Shown piece by piece: positions 40,162 through 49,917 of a DNA stretch of 51,714 bases (positions within the stretch are counted from its first letter, which is position 1; each line of letters begins with the position of its first letter). This DNA is from Bacteroidaceae bacterium. Its GTDB lineage: Bacteria > Bacteroidota > Bacteroidia > Bacteroidales > Bacteroidaceae. The position numbers were made by a program, and so were the translations under genes. Location of the stretch: assembly GCA_017633615.1 (NCBI GenBank), contig JAGBPB010000015.1:1-51714 (forward strand). The letters are read 5' to 3'. Under the pieces are notes generated by a model. It saw only the letters and a program-made list of their open reading frames with translations. It was not told where the DNA came from and did no database searches.

Positions 40162-40275
40162 CGCTTATTTTGTTAAAAAACGGACATTATCCTTTTTATC
40201 GGTCATAAAAAAGAAAACATACATCAAGACTGCGCACATTTTTGAGTATATTCGCGTAATAAATCAGACTCATTT

Positions 40276-40812
40276 ATGGAAACCATACAGGTAAAGGACA
40301 GACTGTTTGCTCCGTTCATCAAGGAGGAAGAGATTCAGAAGGAAATCAAAAGAGTTGCATCAGAGATAAACCGTGATTATGAAGGAAAGGAACCGCTGTT
40401 CCTGTGCATTCTCAACGGCTCATTCATGTTTGCGGCCGATCTGCTTAAGAACATTACCGTGCCATGCAATGTGTCATTCGTAAAAGTGGCATCTTATCAG
40501 GGAACCGATACTACCGGAAAGGTCAAGGAACTGATGGGATTGCAGGAATCAGTTGACGGCAGGGATGTCATTATCATTGAGGATATTGTAGATACCGGTT
40601 TTACCATGCGTGATGTGCTGGATTCTCTGGAAGAGAAGAATGCCGCATCAGTCCAGGTGTGCGCTCTGTTGTGCAAGCCTGACAAGCTCAAGGTTGATAT
40701 AAACCTTAAATATCTGGCCATGAATATTCCCAACGGCTTTATCGTGGGATATGGCCTGGATTATGACGGTTTCGGACGTAACTCACGTGATATTTATAAG
40801 ATTGTGAAATAA
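40276..40812 (+). CDS. hpt: Hypoxanthine phosphoribosyltransferase
   Basis: A 178-aa protein with the PRPP-binding motif VIIIEDIVDTGFTM, the SFVKVASYQGT block of 6-oxopurine transferases and FIVGYGLDYDGFGR at the C-terminus. It converts hypoxanthine or guanine with PRPP to IMP or GMP. A -7-like box TATATTCG lies at 40247-40254. It heads the hpt-adk-obgE operon and complements the purine permeases encoded nearby. Confidence 0.95.
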   Translation: METIQVKDRLFAPFIKEEEIQKEIKRVASEINRDYEGKEPLFLCILNGSFMFAADLLKNITVPCNVSFVKVASYQGTDTTGKVKELMGLQESVDGRDVIIIEDIVDTGFTMRDVLDSLEEKNAASVQVCALLCKPDKLKVDINLKYLAMNIPNGFIVGYGLDYDGFGRNSRDIYKIVK

Positions 40813-40826
40813 CAATATTTATTTCA

Positions 40827-41396
40827 ATGGACAACATAGTAATTTTTGGCGCGCCCGGATCAGGAAAAGGAACGTACAGTGCTGCCCTGGTTGAGAAATT
40901 CGGATATAATCATATCTCTACCGGTGATGTTCTCCGTGCAGAGATAAGAGAAGGTTCTGAACTTGGAAAGATTGCAGAGGGTTATATTGAGAAAGGTCAG
41001 TTGATACCTGATGACCTGATAATAGATATGCTTGCCGACGTATATGACACTATGCGTGACGGCCCAGGGGTGATCTTTGACGGTTTTCCGCGTACTATTG
41101 TCCAGGCCAAGGCCCTTAAGGAGATGCTTCACAAGCGTGGAGAGAAGATTTCCGTCACTTTGAACCTGATTGTAAGTGAGGACATCCTTATGGAGCGTCT
41201 GTTAAAGCGTGCCCAGATAGAAGGTCGTGCCGATGACAACGAGGCTACCATCAAAAAACGTTTCAATGTTTATTATACCCAGACTCATCCTCTCATAGAG
41301 TGGTTCAAAAAGGAGGGAGTACTCTCCGAATTCACTTTCAAGGGTGATAAAGACCTTATGATAAAGGAGATAATAGAGGAGGTGGAGTCAATCTGA
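40827..41396 (+). CDS. adk: Adenylate kinase
   Basis: A 189-aa protein with P-loop [13 protein letters not shown], the AMP-binding [12 protein letters not shown] segment, [10 protein letters not shown] and a short LID ([18 protein letters not shown]) without the Cys4 zinc site, the usual form in Bacteroidetes. It interconverts ATP + AMP and 2 ADP. It starts 14 nt after hpt. Confidence 0.96.
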   Translation: MDNIVIFGAPGSGKGTYSAALVEKFGYNHISTGDVLRAEIREGSELGKIAEGYIEKGQLIPDDLIIDMLADVYDTMRDGPGVIFDGFPRTIVQAKALKEMLHKRGEKISVTLNLIVSEDILMERLLKRAQIEGRADDNEATIKKRFNVYYTQTHPLIEWFKKEGVLSEFTFKGDKDLMIKEIIEEVESI

Positions 41397-41415
41397 CCCC
41401 ACCTTGTGTTTATAT

Positions 41416-42588
41416 ATGGCAGAGAGTAATTTTGTAGGCTATGTAAAGATTTTTTGCCGGTCAGGCAAGGGCGGCAGAGGCTCGGCGCATCTGCGTCATG
41501 ACAAATATATTCCCAACGGCGGTCCTGATGGTGGTGACGGCGGTAAGGGCGGCAGTGTTATACTTAAAGGTAACCGCAATTACTGGACGTTGCTTCACCT
41601 GCGTTATGAACGTCATGCTTTTGCTGAGAACGGGGGTAACGGCGGCAGCAACAAGTGCTTTGGCAAGGACGGTAAAGATGTTATTTTAGAGGTTCCCTGC
41701 GGTACTGTAGCTTATGATGCTGAGACAGGTGAATATTTGTGTGATGTGACTGATGACGGGCAGGAGATAGTATTGCTTAAGGGTGGCCGCGGCGGCTTGG
41801 GTAACTGGCATTTCCGCACACCTACGCGTCAGGCACCCCGATTTGCCCAACCGGGTGAGCCTGCTCAGGAACTGATGGTGGTTCTGGAACTTAAGCTGTT
41901 GGCCGATGTGGGCCTTGTGGGATTCCCCAATGCAGGTAAATCTACTCTTCTCTCAGCCATATCGGCTGCCAAGCCCAAGATAGCAAACTATCCGTTCACC
42001 ACGCTTGAGCCTAATCTAGGAATAGTATCTTACCGTGACGGAAAATCATTTGTGATGGCTGATATTCCGGGTATCATAGAGGGTGCCAGTGAGGGCAAGG
42101 GGCTGGGACTCAGATTCTTGCGTCATATAGAGCGTAACTCGTTGCTGCTGTTCATGGTTCCGGGTGATACCGATGATATTAAACACGAATATGACATACT
42201 GCTTAACGAACTTGCCCAGTTTAATCCTGAGATGCTTGACAAGCAGCGTGTCCTGGCCATAACCAAGTGTGACCTGATTGATGAGGAACTCATGTCCATG
42301 CTGGAACCCAGTCTGCCGTCTGATATACCTCATGTATTCATATCTGGCGTAAGCGGTCTGGGACTGCAGCAGCTTAAGGATATACTCTGGAAAGAACTCA
42401 ACAGTGAGAGCAACAAACTGGATGCTACATGGAAAACGGAGCACATAGTACATCGCTCAAAGGATGCCGGTGAACTGCACAATGAACTTGTGGCAGCCGG
42501 AGCGGACTTCGAGTTTGACTTTGATGATTTGCCGGCCGATGATGATGACCTTGACGATCTTGAAGAGGTTGAGGTGGAGCTGGATTGA
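41416..42588 (+). CDS. obgE: Obg-family GTPase ObgE/CgtA
   Basis: A 390-aa protein. Glycine-rich Obg domain ([34 protein letters not shown]) at 1-158, then the G domain: [40 protein letters not shown] and ITKCDLID; an acidic C-terminal tail of ~30 residues rich in Asp and Glu. It acts in 50S ribosome maturation and links to (p)ppGpp signalling in many bacteria. ATG 41416 (MAESNFVGY) fits the family start; the in-frame ATG at 41404 adds four residues. Confidence 0.95.
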   Translation: MAESNFVGYVKIFCRSGKGGRGSAHLRHDKYIPNGGPDGGDGGKGGSVILKGNRNYWTLLHLRYERHAFAENGGNGGSNKCFGKDGKDVILEVPCGTVAYDAETGEYLCDVTDDGQEIVLLKGGRGGLGNWHFRTPTRQAPRFAQPGEPAQELMVVLELKLLADVGLVGFPNAGKSTLLSAISAAKPKIANYPFTTLEPNLGIVSYRDGKSFVMADIPGIIEGASEGKGLGLRFLRHIERNSLLLFMVPGDTDDIKHEYDILLNELAQFNPEMLDKQRVLAITKCDLIDEELMSMLEPSLPSDIPHVFISGVSGLGLQQLKDILWKELNSESNKLDATWKTEHIVHRSKDAGELHNELVAAGADFEFDFDDLPADDDDLDDLEEVEVELD

Positions 42589-42707
42589 AAATTTTTTTAT
42601 TTTTTTTAAGTTGCCTATTTAACTTTCGTTTTTGTGGGTTATATGATAATAGAATCAATTTGTTTTGAATTCACCTTTTACTAATTAATAACTTAAAACA
42701 AACAAAA

Positions 42708-43373
42708 ATGAAAAAGATGTTTTTGGCAGCTGCCCTTCTGGCAGTAGTTTCTCTGGCCAACGCTCAGGCTCCGGCCGATGCTCCTTACGGAGTTAAGTCA
42801 GGTGTTATCACCATGTCTATGGATATGATGGGTAACGAGATCATCACTGAGACTTATTTTGACAACTATGGTCTCAAGACCGCTCAGGTTTCTGAAGGTG
42901 GTGGCTTTGGAATGATGGGTGGCGGCCAGCAGGGCAAGATCCGTACTATCAGAGATAAGGATGGTGCTCAGATTCAGATCAACGATGAGGCTAAGACCGC
43001 TACCAAGATGCCGTCATTCGGTGGCATGGGTGGTTTCGGCGGTGGCCGTGCCCAGATCAACTGGAACAAGCTGACTGATCAGGTTAAGAAAGAGAACAAC
43101 ATTAAGGAAGTAGGTAAGGAGACCATCGCCGGTAAGGAGTGCACCAAGTACACTATGACCATGGATATGATGGGACAGTCAATGGAGCAGACCGTATGGA
43201 TCTACAAAGGCATCCAGCTCAAGAACGAGATGAACTCAGAGATGGGTACTTTCGGCTCAACTTGCAAGAAGTTTGAGGAGAAGGACGTTCCCGCTTCAAT
43301 GTTTGAGGTTCCCGCCGGTGTTAAGGTTGAGGAGATGGATATGTCACAGTTCGGTGGCTTTGGAGGTTTCTAA
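42708..43373 (+). CDS. Secreted DUF4412-like protein, Gly/Met-rich
   Basis: A 221-aa protein with a signal peptide (MKKMFLAAALLAVVSLANAQ). It has DUF4412-like features: YGVKSGVITMSMDMMGNEII, an EVGKETIAGKECTKYTMTMD block, and a C-terminal FEVPAGVKVEE. Unusual Gly/Met/Phe-rich loops occur at ~65-75, ~103-113 and the very end. The DUF4412 fold is an outer-membrane-associated beta structure of unknown role. A 119-nt leader with a TAACTTTC box precedes it and a strong terminator follows, so it is monocistronic. Confidence 0.8.
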   Translation: MKKMFLAAALLAVVSLANAQAPADAPYGVKSGVITMSMDMMGNEIITETYFDNYGLKTAQVSEGGGFGMMGGGQQGKIRTIRDKDGAQIQINDEAKTATKMPSFGGMGGFGGGRAQINWNKLTDQVKKENNIKEVGKETIAGKECTKYTMTMDMMGQSMEQTVWIYKGIQLKNEMNSEMGTFGSTCKKFEEKDVPASMFEVPAGVKVEEMDMSQFGGFGGF

Positions 43374-43385
43374 TCCTTAATAACT

Positions 43386-43423
43386 AAAAAAATAGGGTCG
43401 CAGTTTATGCGACCCTATTTTTT
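43386..43423 (+). terminator. Rho-independent terminator of the DUF4412-like gene
   Basis: AAAAATAGGGTCGCA-GTTTA-TGCGACCCTATTTTT, a 15-bp perfect stem followed by T residues, 13 nt after the stop. Confidence 0.92.
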
Positions 43424-43427
43424 TAAA

Positions 43428-43435
43428 TAACTTTG
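43428..43435 (+). promoter_or_regulatory. -7 box of the lipocalin-like lipoprotein gene
   Basis: TAACTTTG, exact TAnnTTTG, 22 nt before the ATG, immediately after the terminator of the previous gene. Confidence 0.55.
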
Positions 43436-43457
43436 CATAGTTCTTACTGAATATGAT

Positions 43458-44255
43458 ATGAAAAAAGGATTATTTAAAGTTTTGGTGTTTGCATTTGCAA
43501 TACTGTCATTAAACAGTTGCTTTAATAAGGCAGGAAAACTGTCTGAAAAAATAACAGGCAAGTGGATGATCGTAGAGAGAAACGGATCCCCGTTGCTGAC
43601 TAATTTGTCCCATATAATTACCTTCTTATCGCCTACAGAGGGTTACGCATCAACTTCGTGGATTGAACTTTCGGATAATGACAATTCTTCTTTGAGTAAA
43701 AGAGGTAAGACAGAAGTGGTAATCAAGGGCAGAAAGATTACCAAGACACTGCATATTAACTCTCATGTAACTGTGATTGATGAGATGAAAGTTACTTCAA
43801 TTACTGACAATGAAATGTGCGGAGTATCAAAGGTTAAAACCTATATAGATGGTTACAAGGTGACAACAATCCAATATTCTGGCCGCTACGAAAGGGTGAC
43901 AGCTAATTACGAAAAAGAAATACTGGGCCTATGGGAAGGTAAGGTTACCAGTGATATGGGATCTGATTTCAATGACACCGAACGTCATCGCTGGGAATTT
44001 TTGCCTGACGGTAACTATCGCTTCTACGTTTGGAATAATGGTCAGTGGCAGGTCAATGATGAGTTTGCACAGTATGTTTTAGATGCAACGATGATTTGCT
44101 GCCGTTGGAAAAACCTGGGCCTGACTGAGGAAGAGCATCGTGAATGGTGGGTCATATCTTCACCGGAAAAAGGAGTCTTGGATTGGAATGCCATCCGTGA
44201 ACAACCAGACGGAACCACCTACACCTCAACCATAAAAATGAGAAAAATAAGATAA
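43458..44255 (+). CDS. Lipoprotein with two lipocalin-like repeats
   Basis: A 265-aa protein with lipobox LSLNSC (Cys21). Two lipocalin-like openings, ITGKWMIVERNGSPL (~32) and ILGLWEGKVTSD (~155), suggest two small beta-barrels in tandem; the second half also reads WEFLPDGNYRFYVW. Function unknown. Lipocalin-like lipoproteins are numerous in Bacteroidales. It has its own promoter and is followed by a set of hairpins. Confidence 0.72.
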   Translation: MKKGLFKVLVFAFAILSLNSCFNKAGKLSEKITGKWMIVERNGSPLLTNLSHIITFLSPTEGYASTSWIELSDNDNSSLSKRGKTEVVIKGRKITKTLHINSHVTVIDEMKVTSITDNEMCGVSKVKTYIDGYKVTTIQYSGRYERVTANYEKEILGLWEGKVTSDMGSDFNDTERHRWEFLPDGNYRFYVWNNGQWQVNDEFAQYVLDATMICCRWKNLGLTEEEHREWWVISSPEKGVLDWNAIREQPDGTTYTSTIKMRKIR

Positions 44256-44276
44256 AGTTACCCATCGAGGGACCAC

Positions 44277-44345
44277 GTAGCCCTTCAAGGGCTACCGGCC
44301 CGGAGGGCCGCAAGTGACCAAAGGGAACGTTTTCGCGAAGCGAAA
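44277..44345. other. Three consecutive short hairpins after the lipoprotein gene
   Basis: GTAGCCCTT-C-AAGGGCTAC (44277-44295), CGGCCC-GGA-GGGCCG (44296-44310) and TTTCGC-GAA-GCGAAA (44331-44345) lie within 70 bp. They have no T run. They could aid termination or form a small structured RNA. Confidence 0.55.
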
Positions 44346-44373
44346 TAAAGAAAGGACACATGCTCCACATACG

Positions 44374-44405
44374 AAAGAAAGGCCGCCTTTAGGTGGTCTT
44401 TCTTT
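44374..44405 (-). terminator. Terminator of ssrA
   Basis: On the minus strand, AAAGAAAGACCACC-TAAA-GGCGGCCTTTCTTT, 6 nt beyond the CCA end of tmRNA; a 14-bp stem with two G-T/mismatch positions. Confidence 0.75.
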
Positions 44406-44411
44406 TGCATG

Positions 44412-44804
44412 TGGAGCTGGAGGGAGTCGAACCCTCGTCCAAACGGGGAAACCATAAGCTTTCTACAGGCTTATCTCTACTTGGATTGTCGGGCCAAGAC
44501 TTGGATAGAGCTACCGGGCCATGACCTTATCTTCTAAAGTTTCATTCCAGACGCGAAGCCGAAAGGAACTATCCCCGATTTGACTGCACCACCGTATCGA
44601 CGAGCTTCGGAGCAAGAGCTTCCGGGTGATGTCTTGTCACAGCACCTTGTGCCGTGATTAAGCAGATCTACTGTACTTCGATCAAGCAGCAAGAGCAAAA
44701 TTGTTTTCGCCAGATAATTGTTGACGTTCTTTTTATAGTGCGGACCGACAGAGCACTGCCTGCTTACATACCATTCCTGCCCGCTGTCAAAGCCAGACAG
44801 CCCC
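44412..44804 (-). ncRNA. ssrA: Transfer-messenger RNA (ssrA)
   Basis: 393 nt on the minus strand. The 5' GGGGCTG pairs with CAGCTCC before the 3' A (GGACGAGGGTTCGACTCCC is the T arm). The tag reading frame at 44711-44682 encodes GENNFALAA and a TGA stop, like GENNYALAA of Bacteroides. tmRNA with SmpB frees stalled ribosomes and tags proteins for degradation. A TACTTTTG -7 box lies at 44837-44844 on the same strand, implying a ~29-nt 5' leader removed by RNase P. Confidence 0.96.
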
Positions 44805-44836
44805 AGGATTATGCAACGGAACCGCTGTTCCGGCTG

Positions 44837-44865
44837 CAAAAGTATGAAAAGTTTCGCTAATTTTG
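44837..44865. promoter_or_regulatory. Divergent -7 boxes for ssrA (minus) and the HD gene (plus)
   Basis: TACTTTTG on the minus strand (44837-44844) for ssrA and TAATTTTG on the plus strand (44858-44865), 18 nt before ATG 44884. Both match TAnnTTTG. Confidence 0.55.
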
Positions 44866-44883
44866 GAAATGTAATTGTTTGAT

Positions 44884-45516
44884 ATGAACAAATCATTGGT
44901 AGAATATATTGAGAGCCGTATCATTCCTATGTATGACGGGTTTGATGCGGGGCATGGACGTGATCATGTCCGGGCCGTCATAGAGGAGGCTGTAAGACTT
45001 GCCGGTTTTTATCCTGTTGATCTGAATATGGTCTATGCTGCTGCGGCTTATCATGATACGGGTTTGAGTGTGGACCGAAAGACCCATCATTTGGAATCCG
45101 GGCGGATAATACGTTCTGACAAGAGGCTGGGAGAGTTGTTTGATCCTGATCAGATTGAGATCATTGCACAGGCTGCCGAGGACCACAGAGCCTCATCGGA
45201 GCATGAGCCCAGAACCATTTACGGAAAGATTATTGCTGAGGCTGACCGCCAGATTATTCCCGAGAGCATTATTTTGCGTACTGTGCAGTATGGATTCAAA
45301 CATTACCCGGAACTTGATAAAGAGGGCCATTGGGCACGCTTGTGTGAGCATATGGCAGAGAAATATGATGTAGGCGGATATCTTAAGCTGTGGATTCCGG
45401 AATCACACAATGCTCAGGGACTGGCGCGGCTGCGTGATATAATACATGAAAAAAACCGCCTCAGAAAGTACTTTGAAGCGGCTTATGCTGATGTCTGCAG
45501 GAGTTACTTGCGATAG
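44884..45516 (+). CDS. HD-domain phosphohydrolase
   Basis: A 210-aa cytoplasmic protein with an HD fold: GHGRDHVRAVIEEAVRLA, AAAAYHDTGLSVDRKTHH (the His-Asp pair), a HRASSEHEP block and IIAEADRQIIPE with the distal Asp. It resembles small HD hydrolases such as YedJ/YpgQ type nucleotidases; the substrate is unknown. ATG 44884 is used because an upstream TTG lies nearer the promoter. The 3' end overlaps the convergent CotH gene by 13 nt. Confidence 0.82.
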   Translation: MNKSLVEYIESRIIPMYDGFDAGHGRDHVRAVIEEAVRLAGFYPVDLNMVYAAAAYHDTGLSVDRKTHHLESGRIIRSDKRLGELFDPDQIEIIAQAAEDHRASSEHEPRTIYGKIIAEADRQIIPESIILRTVQYGFKHYPELDKEGHWARLCEHMAEKYDVGGYLKLWIPESHNAQGLARLRDIIHEKNRLRKYFEAAYADVCRSYLR

Positions 45517-48338
45517 ATGTATTTACGTCCGTCCTTGATATAAAGCTGTCCTGGTTGCGGCGTCTGAACTGGCTGTCCAAGTAGGTTGTAGATTACACCT
45601 GATTTGTAATTGGCCTTAATAGTCCTGATACCTGTGAATTCCTTTTTATGAATCTGATCATAACTGTTAAGACTGTTGGTCTTGCCTATGCTGGGGCGGT
45701 TCATCACGTATGATGTGTTACCGCCGTCAGGATACAATCCTACACTCTGATATCCGGTGTGGTTCTTGTAAATCAGTGTATCGGTCCAGGAATAATCACT
45801 GGCGGTAAGCATAATGACATTTTCATCGTTATTGTCCAGTCTTAAAGGTGCGTGCAGCTGGACCCCGCTTTCCTTGTCACACCAGATGACCAGATAACCG
45901 TTGGCCGGAATGATACTGCCTTCCGGAATCGTGTATTTTTCAGGTTGGGAAAGGTTGTCAGAGAGGAACATGCCACTTACATCAATCTCACTGGAGGTGA
46001 CGTTGTACAGTTCAACCCAATCATGTTTCTTGAATGAGTCATTGATGAAGACTTTGTTTGATGCACTGACTTCATTTATCCTGACTGGGCGTTCTATTGT
46101 TTTGTCTGCTTCAAAACATGCTGTAAGTACAGAACAGTCATTTTCCAAATCATACTCCGTATCAGTTGAAATGATATTGCCATCACTGTCTTTCCATCCT
46201 GTGAACGTATATCCGTCAGGGGCAGAGACCTTCAATGTGGCGGGCATAAATACATAACCGACCAGCTTGTTTGTGGGTATCTCCAGTCCGTTCATTGTCA
46301 ATACGGCCTGCGGGATATTTGTTCTTACGTTCCTGAATAATTTGGACACATTCTTAAGGTTGGCATAAGACCAGCCTGCAAGCTGATTAGTCCTTTTGTT
46401 CCTGTAATCAGACGTTATAGTGTTGATGATAAGATTTGCGTCGGCTGACGGTGATCTGCCCTCGAATGCCATCTCTGTCGATGCACGTGAAGAGAGTTGG
46501 TTCACAATGGATCTTGTACGGTCAGGATCATATACAGAGCCGGCAACGATACAGAAACTGTCAATGAACTTCTTGCGGAAGGTGCTGTTCTTGAGCATGT
46601 TGTGAAAAAGGGTTACCATAACTGATTTGTAGCCGCTTTTGTCACCAGAATAATACTCCTCGGAATCAAAGAAAGTAAACGGTTGTATATCTGTGGCCTG
46701 GTTGATTGAACCGAACGCGTGATCCAGGTCAAAGATTACAAAACGGAACCGTCCGTCAGTGCTGTGACGGAAAGCTTTGATGTTGTTCCGGGGCCAATCC
46801 TGATTGGCAAGGAAGAACTCTATTGCCATATAGTTGGCAAACTCATCTACATCAACCAGTTCACAGATACGGTTGTATGATGTCTCCTGAGAGGCTGTCT
46901 TGGCCAGCTCTACCCACTCATCCCACGCATCACGGCTGCCTTCTGTAAGGGTAAAACCGCCGTTTCCGTTATTGTGGTCAAGTTTGAAGCAGTCCACCTC
47001 ATCATCATCAAACCCGTAATTGGAATATGCGTAGTCCTTGTTGTTGGGCTCACGGATATTGATTATTCCTTTATACGTGCCGTTGATATAATGGTGTACA
47101 GGCTGATATGACTGACAATCCACGTTGAGTCCGGAACGGAGTATTACCTCCTGCAGTGCGGCGTCCTTGAGTCTTGTGGTATAATTGTTGCCGCCGCTCC
47201 TGAATTTGAGTGACTGGTATTTGTTGTAGGGCTTGTCACTGAAGGGGGTAAAGGCAAAGTAATTGTCATATCCGAATTTCTTTTTAGCCTTTATCTTGAA
47301 AGGATGGGGGTCATATGCGCGGCTCCATCGGCCGGAGGGGGTTATCTCAGCCTCCTGATTGATCAGGACATTGCCTTTTGCGTCTATAATCTCAATATTT
47401 ACGGAGCGGTCCCAATCACGGTTCCAGTTGCAGAGGTCAGACTGTCCGTTGCCTGACTTTCCGTATTTTCCTTTTGCCCACATTCCGTAATCGGATGAAT
47501 AAAGGCCGTTGCTTTCAGTAACTATTGATACAACCGGGACTCCATACTTGTTTGAGGTCTTGATGAAGGAGCGTGTCGTTACAGGGCTGGGTAACATTCC
47601 ATCCTGATACAGGCGGAAACGGTACACTTTAGTGCTTGAAACAGTGAAACTGCCATTGCTTGTCTTGGTATACTGGTTGTAAATATCGGGTGCTGAACCG
47701 TTTTCCGTATAGTAAAGTGTGGCTCCGTCCGGTATATCTACGGTAAAAGAAAAAGAGCTGGTAAACAGTTTGGTACCAACACTGACTACCGGCGCACTCA
47801 ATTGCTCTGTGGCGTACTCGCTGTCGGAGTTCGTGTCACCGGGAGAGGGATCTCCTGTCAGGCCCCATTCATTACCTCCGTCTGTTTTTCTGGCCCAGGA
47901 TATGCGGGCGGGAACCGACGGGTATTCAGCGCTGCATACTATATTGCCGCTTTTATCAGACAGATAGACTGTGCCGCCGTCATAATCCAGGCTGAATTCA
48001 ACCTGTTGCTGGCAATAGTCATCCTTATGGCCGAACCACAGTGTGAGAAATCCGCCGGATTTAATAGTTCGGGCGGATGTTCCTAACGGACATTGTTTAG
48101 TGTCTGTAGGATCATTACTCAGATAATAGCCGGACAGATTTATGCTCCCGTCTGTGCCATTGAACAGCTCAATCCAACTGCCGTAATTCTGGGAGGGATC
48201 AAGGAACATATCAACATTGGCCGGCATGATTTCATTAATGACCAAAGCCGGCTCAACGGATGAGCCGGCCTTTATGTCGGTAAATGATATTGCTGCAACA
48301 GTCACTAACAGCAGTTTATTTAAACTCCTGCAGTTCAT
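45504..48338 (-). CDS. Secreted CotH-kinase protein with two lamin-tail domains
   Basis: A 944-aa exported protein. Signal peptide ~1-24; LTD1 ~32-150 (LVINEIMPANVDMF, GSWIELFNG); CHB_HEX/FN3-like segment ~180-260 (GATLYYTENGSAPD); CotH kinase-like domain ~262-600 with RSGGNNYTTRLKDAALQEV, DWPRNNIKAFRHSTDGRFRF and IFDLDHAFG (~537); Gly-rich InlB/Listeria-like repeat (TFTGWKDSDGN) near 720; LTD2 ~753-870; C-terminal sorting-like tail (GVIYNLLGQPVQTPQPGQLY). CotH enzymes phosphorylate proteins; the target is unknown. Probably surface-displayed. Confidence 0.87.
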   Translation of the reverse strand: MNCRSLNKLLLVTVAAISFTDIKAGSSVEPALVINEIMPANVDMFLDPSQNYGSWIELFNGTDGSINLSGYYLSNDPTDTKQCPLGTSARTIKSGGFLTLWFGHKDDYCQQQVEFSLDYDGGTVYLSDKSGNIVCSAEYPSVPARISWARKTDGGNEWGLTGDPSPGDTNSDSEYATEQLSAPVVSVGTKLFTSSFSFTVDIPDGATLYYTENGSAPDIYNQYTKTSNGSFTVSSTKVYRFRLYQDGMLPSPVTTRSFIKTSNKYGVPVVSIVTESNGLYSSDYGMWAKGKYGKSGNGQSDLCNWNRDWDRSVNIEIIDAKGNVLINQEAEITPSGRWSRAYDPHPFKIKAKKKFGYDNYFAFTPFSDKPYNKYQSLKFRSGGNNYTTRLKDAALQEVILRSGLNVDCQSYQPVHHYINGTYKGIINIREPNNKDYAYSNYGFDDDEVDCFKLDHNNGNGGFTLTEGSRDAWDEWVELAKTASQETSYNRICELVDVDEFANYMAIEFFLANQDWPRNNIKAFRHSTDGRFRFVIFDLDHAFGSINQATDIQPFTFFDSEEYYSGDKSGYKSVMVTLFHNMLKNSTFRKKFIDSFCIVAGSVYDPDRTRSIVNQLSSRASTEMAFEGRSPSADANLIINTITSDYRNKRTNQLAGWSYANLKNVSKLFRNVRTNIPQAVLTMNGLEIPTNKLVGYVFMPATLKVSAPDGYTFTGWKDSDGNIISTDTEYDLENDCSVLTACFEADKTIERPVRINEVSASNKVFINDSFKKHDWVELYNVTSSEIDVSGMFLSDNLSQPEKYTIPEGSIIPANGYLVIWCDKESGVQLHAPLRLDNNDENVIMLTASDYSWTDTLIYKNHTGYQSVGLYPDGGNTSYVMNRPSIGKTNSLNSYDQIHKKEFTGIRTIKANYKSGVIYNLLGQPVQTPQPGQLYIKDGRKYIYRK

Positions 48339-48346
48339 AGCATTAA

Positions 48347-49885
48347 TTATTTTGCGTAGTTGACGGCGCGGGTCTCGCGGATAACCGTGATCTTAACCTG
48401 ACCGGGGTAAGTCATCTCATTCTGGATCTTTTGTGCTATCTCAGCTGATAGCTGCTCGGTCTGCTTGTCATCAATCTTGTCGGCACCTACAATGACACGG
48501 AGCTCACGGCCGGCCTGGATGGCGTAGGTCTTGGTCACGCCGGGATAGGAGAGGGCAATCTTCTCAAGGTCATTCAGACGCTTGATGTATGCCTCAACAA
48601 TCTCACGACGGGCACCGGGACGTGCACCTGATATGGCATCGCAAATCTGTACGATAGGTGCTATAAGGCTGGTCATCTCACACTCCTCATGGTGTGCACC
48701 GATGGCGTTGCAGATATCAGGTTTCTCCTTATACTTCTCGGCCAGGTGCATACCGTACTCGGCGTGTGCCATCTCTGTCTCCTCATCAGGTACCTTACCT
48801 ATATCGTGGAGCAAACCTGCACGTTTAGCCTTCTTGGGGTTGAGGCCCAGTTCTGCAGCCATCACGGCGCAAAGGTTAGCGGTCTCACGTGCATGCTGCA
48901 ACAGGTTCTGACCATACGATGAACGGTATTTCATCTTACCGATAAGGCGGATAAGTTCCGGATGCAGACCATGTATGCCCAGGTCAATGGTGGTACGCTT
49001 ACCTGTTTCTATTATCTCATCCTCAACCTGCTTCTGTACCTTGGCCACAACCTCCTCAATACGTGCGGGGTGGATACGGCCGTCGGCAACCAGCTGGTGC
49101 AGTGCCAGACGGGCAATCTCACGGCGAACGGGGTCAAAGGCTGAGATCACGATAGCTTCAGGAGTATCATCAACCACAATCTCAACGCCGCAGGCGGCTT
49201 CGATAGCGCGGATGTTACGTCCCTCACGGCCAATGATACGGCCCTTCATCTCATCATTCTCAATGTGGAATACGGTTACTGAGTTCTCAATAGCGGTCTC
49301 AGTACCTATGCGCTGTATGGTCTGGATGACAATCTTCTTGGCCTCCTTGCTGGCGGTCATCTTGGCATCATCCATAATCTCATTGATGTATGATGCGGCC
49401 TCTGTCTTGGCCTCTTCCTTAAGTGATTCAACAAGGCGGTTCTTGGCTTCCTCGGCTGAAAGGCCGCTTATGACCTCAAGTTTTTCACGCTCCTGCATCT
49501 GGAGTTTTTCAAGTTCCTCCTTCTTGCCCTCAATAACTGATATCTGGGCTTCAAGGTTCTCTCTTACCGCATCTGCCTCCTGATGCTTGCGCTGCAGGTC
49601 ATTATGGCGCTGGTTAAGCTGCATCTCCTTCTGGCGCAGACGGTTCTCGTTCTGCTGGAGTTTCTGGTCCCTGATCTGGACCTCTTTCTCAAGTTCCGCC
49701 TTTTTATTGAGGAATTTCTCCTTTACTTCAAGCAGCTTGTCACGCTTTATGGCTTCTGCCTGGTTCTCTGCCTCTTCCAGCCGCTGCTGGACTTTCTTAT
49801 TTAATCTGCTGTTGGACAGGATGTACGCAATCACTGCGCCAACCAGGAGTCCAACAAATCCTGTGATAATGTAGTATAATAACAT
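48347..49885 (-). CDS. rny: Ribonuclease Y
   Basis: A 512-aa protein. N-terminal membrane anchor (~3-22), long coiled coil (~25-190), KH domain with [20 protein letters not shown] (~214) and HD domain with [13 protein letters not shown] and IGAHHEE. It makes endonucleolytic cuts that start mRNA decay at the membrane. Length is standard. It follows zapA with a 114-bp gap that holds a structured hairpin, and is 8 nt from the CotH gene downstream. Confidence 0.96.
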   Translation of the reverse strand: MLLYYIITGFVGLLVGAVIAYILSNSRLNKKVQQRLEEAENQAEAIKRDKLLEVKEKFLNKKAELEKEVQIRDQKLQQNENRLRQKEMQLNQRHNDLQRKHQEADAVRENLEAQISVIEGKKEELEKLQMQEREKLEVISGLSAEEAKNRLVESLKEEAKTEAASYINEIMDDAKMTASKEAKKIVIQTIQRIGTETAIENSVTVFHIENDEMKGRIIGREGRNIRAIEAACGVEIVVDDTPEAIVISAFDPVRREIARLALHQLVADGRIHPARIEEVVAKVQKQVEDEIIETGKRTTIDLGIHGLHPELIRLIGKMKYRSSYGQNLLQHARETANLCAVMAAELGLNPKKAKRAGLLHDIGKVPDEETEMAHAEYGMHLAEKYKEKPDICNAIGAHHEECEMTSLIAPIVQICDAISGARPGARREIVEAYIKRLNDLEKIALSYPGVTKTYAIQAGRELRVIVGADKIDDKQTEQLSAEIAQKIQNEMTYPGQVKITVIRETRAVNYAK

Positions 49886-49917
49886 AGTCTATCTCCCGTT
49901 TTGTTGTATATATAATA

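Noticed and set aside
44362..44420. Possible att site at the ssrA 3' end (repeat of ATGTGGAGC)
   Set aside because: The second copy is inverted, only 9 bp long and 40 bp away; no integrase or island is present.
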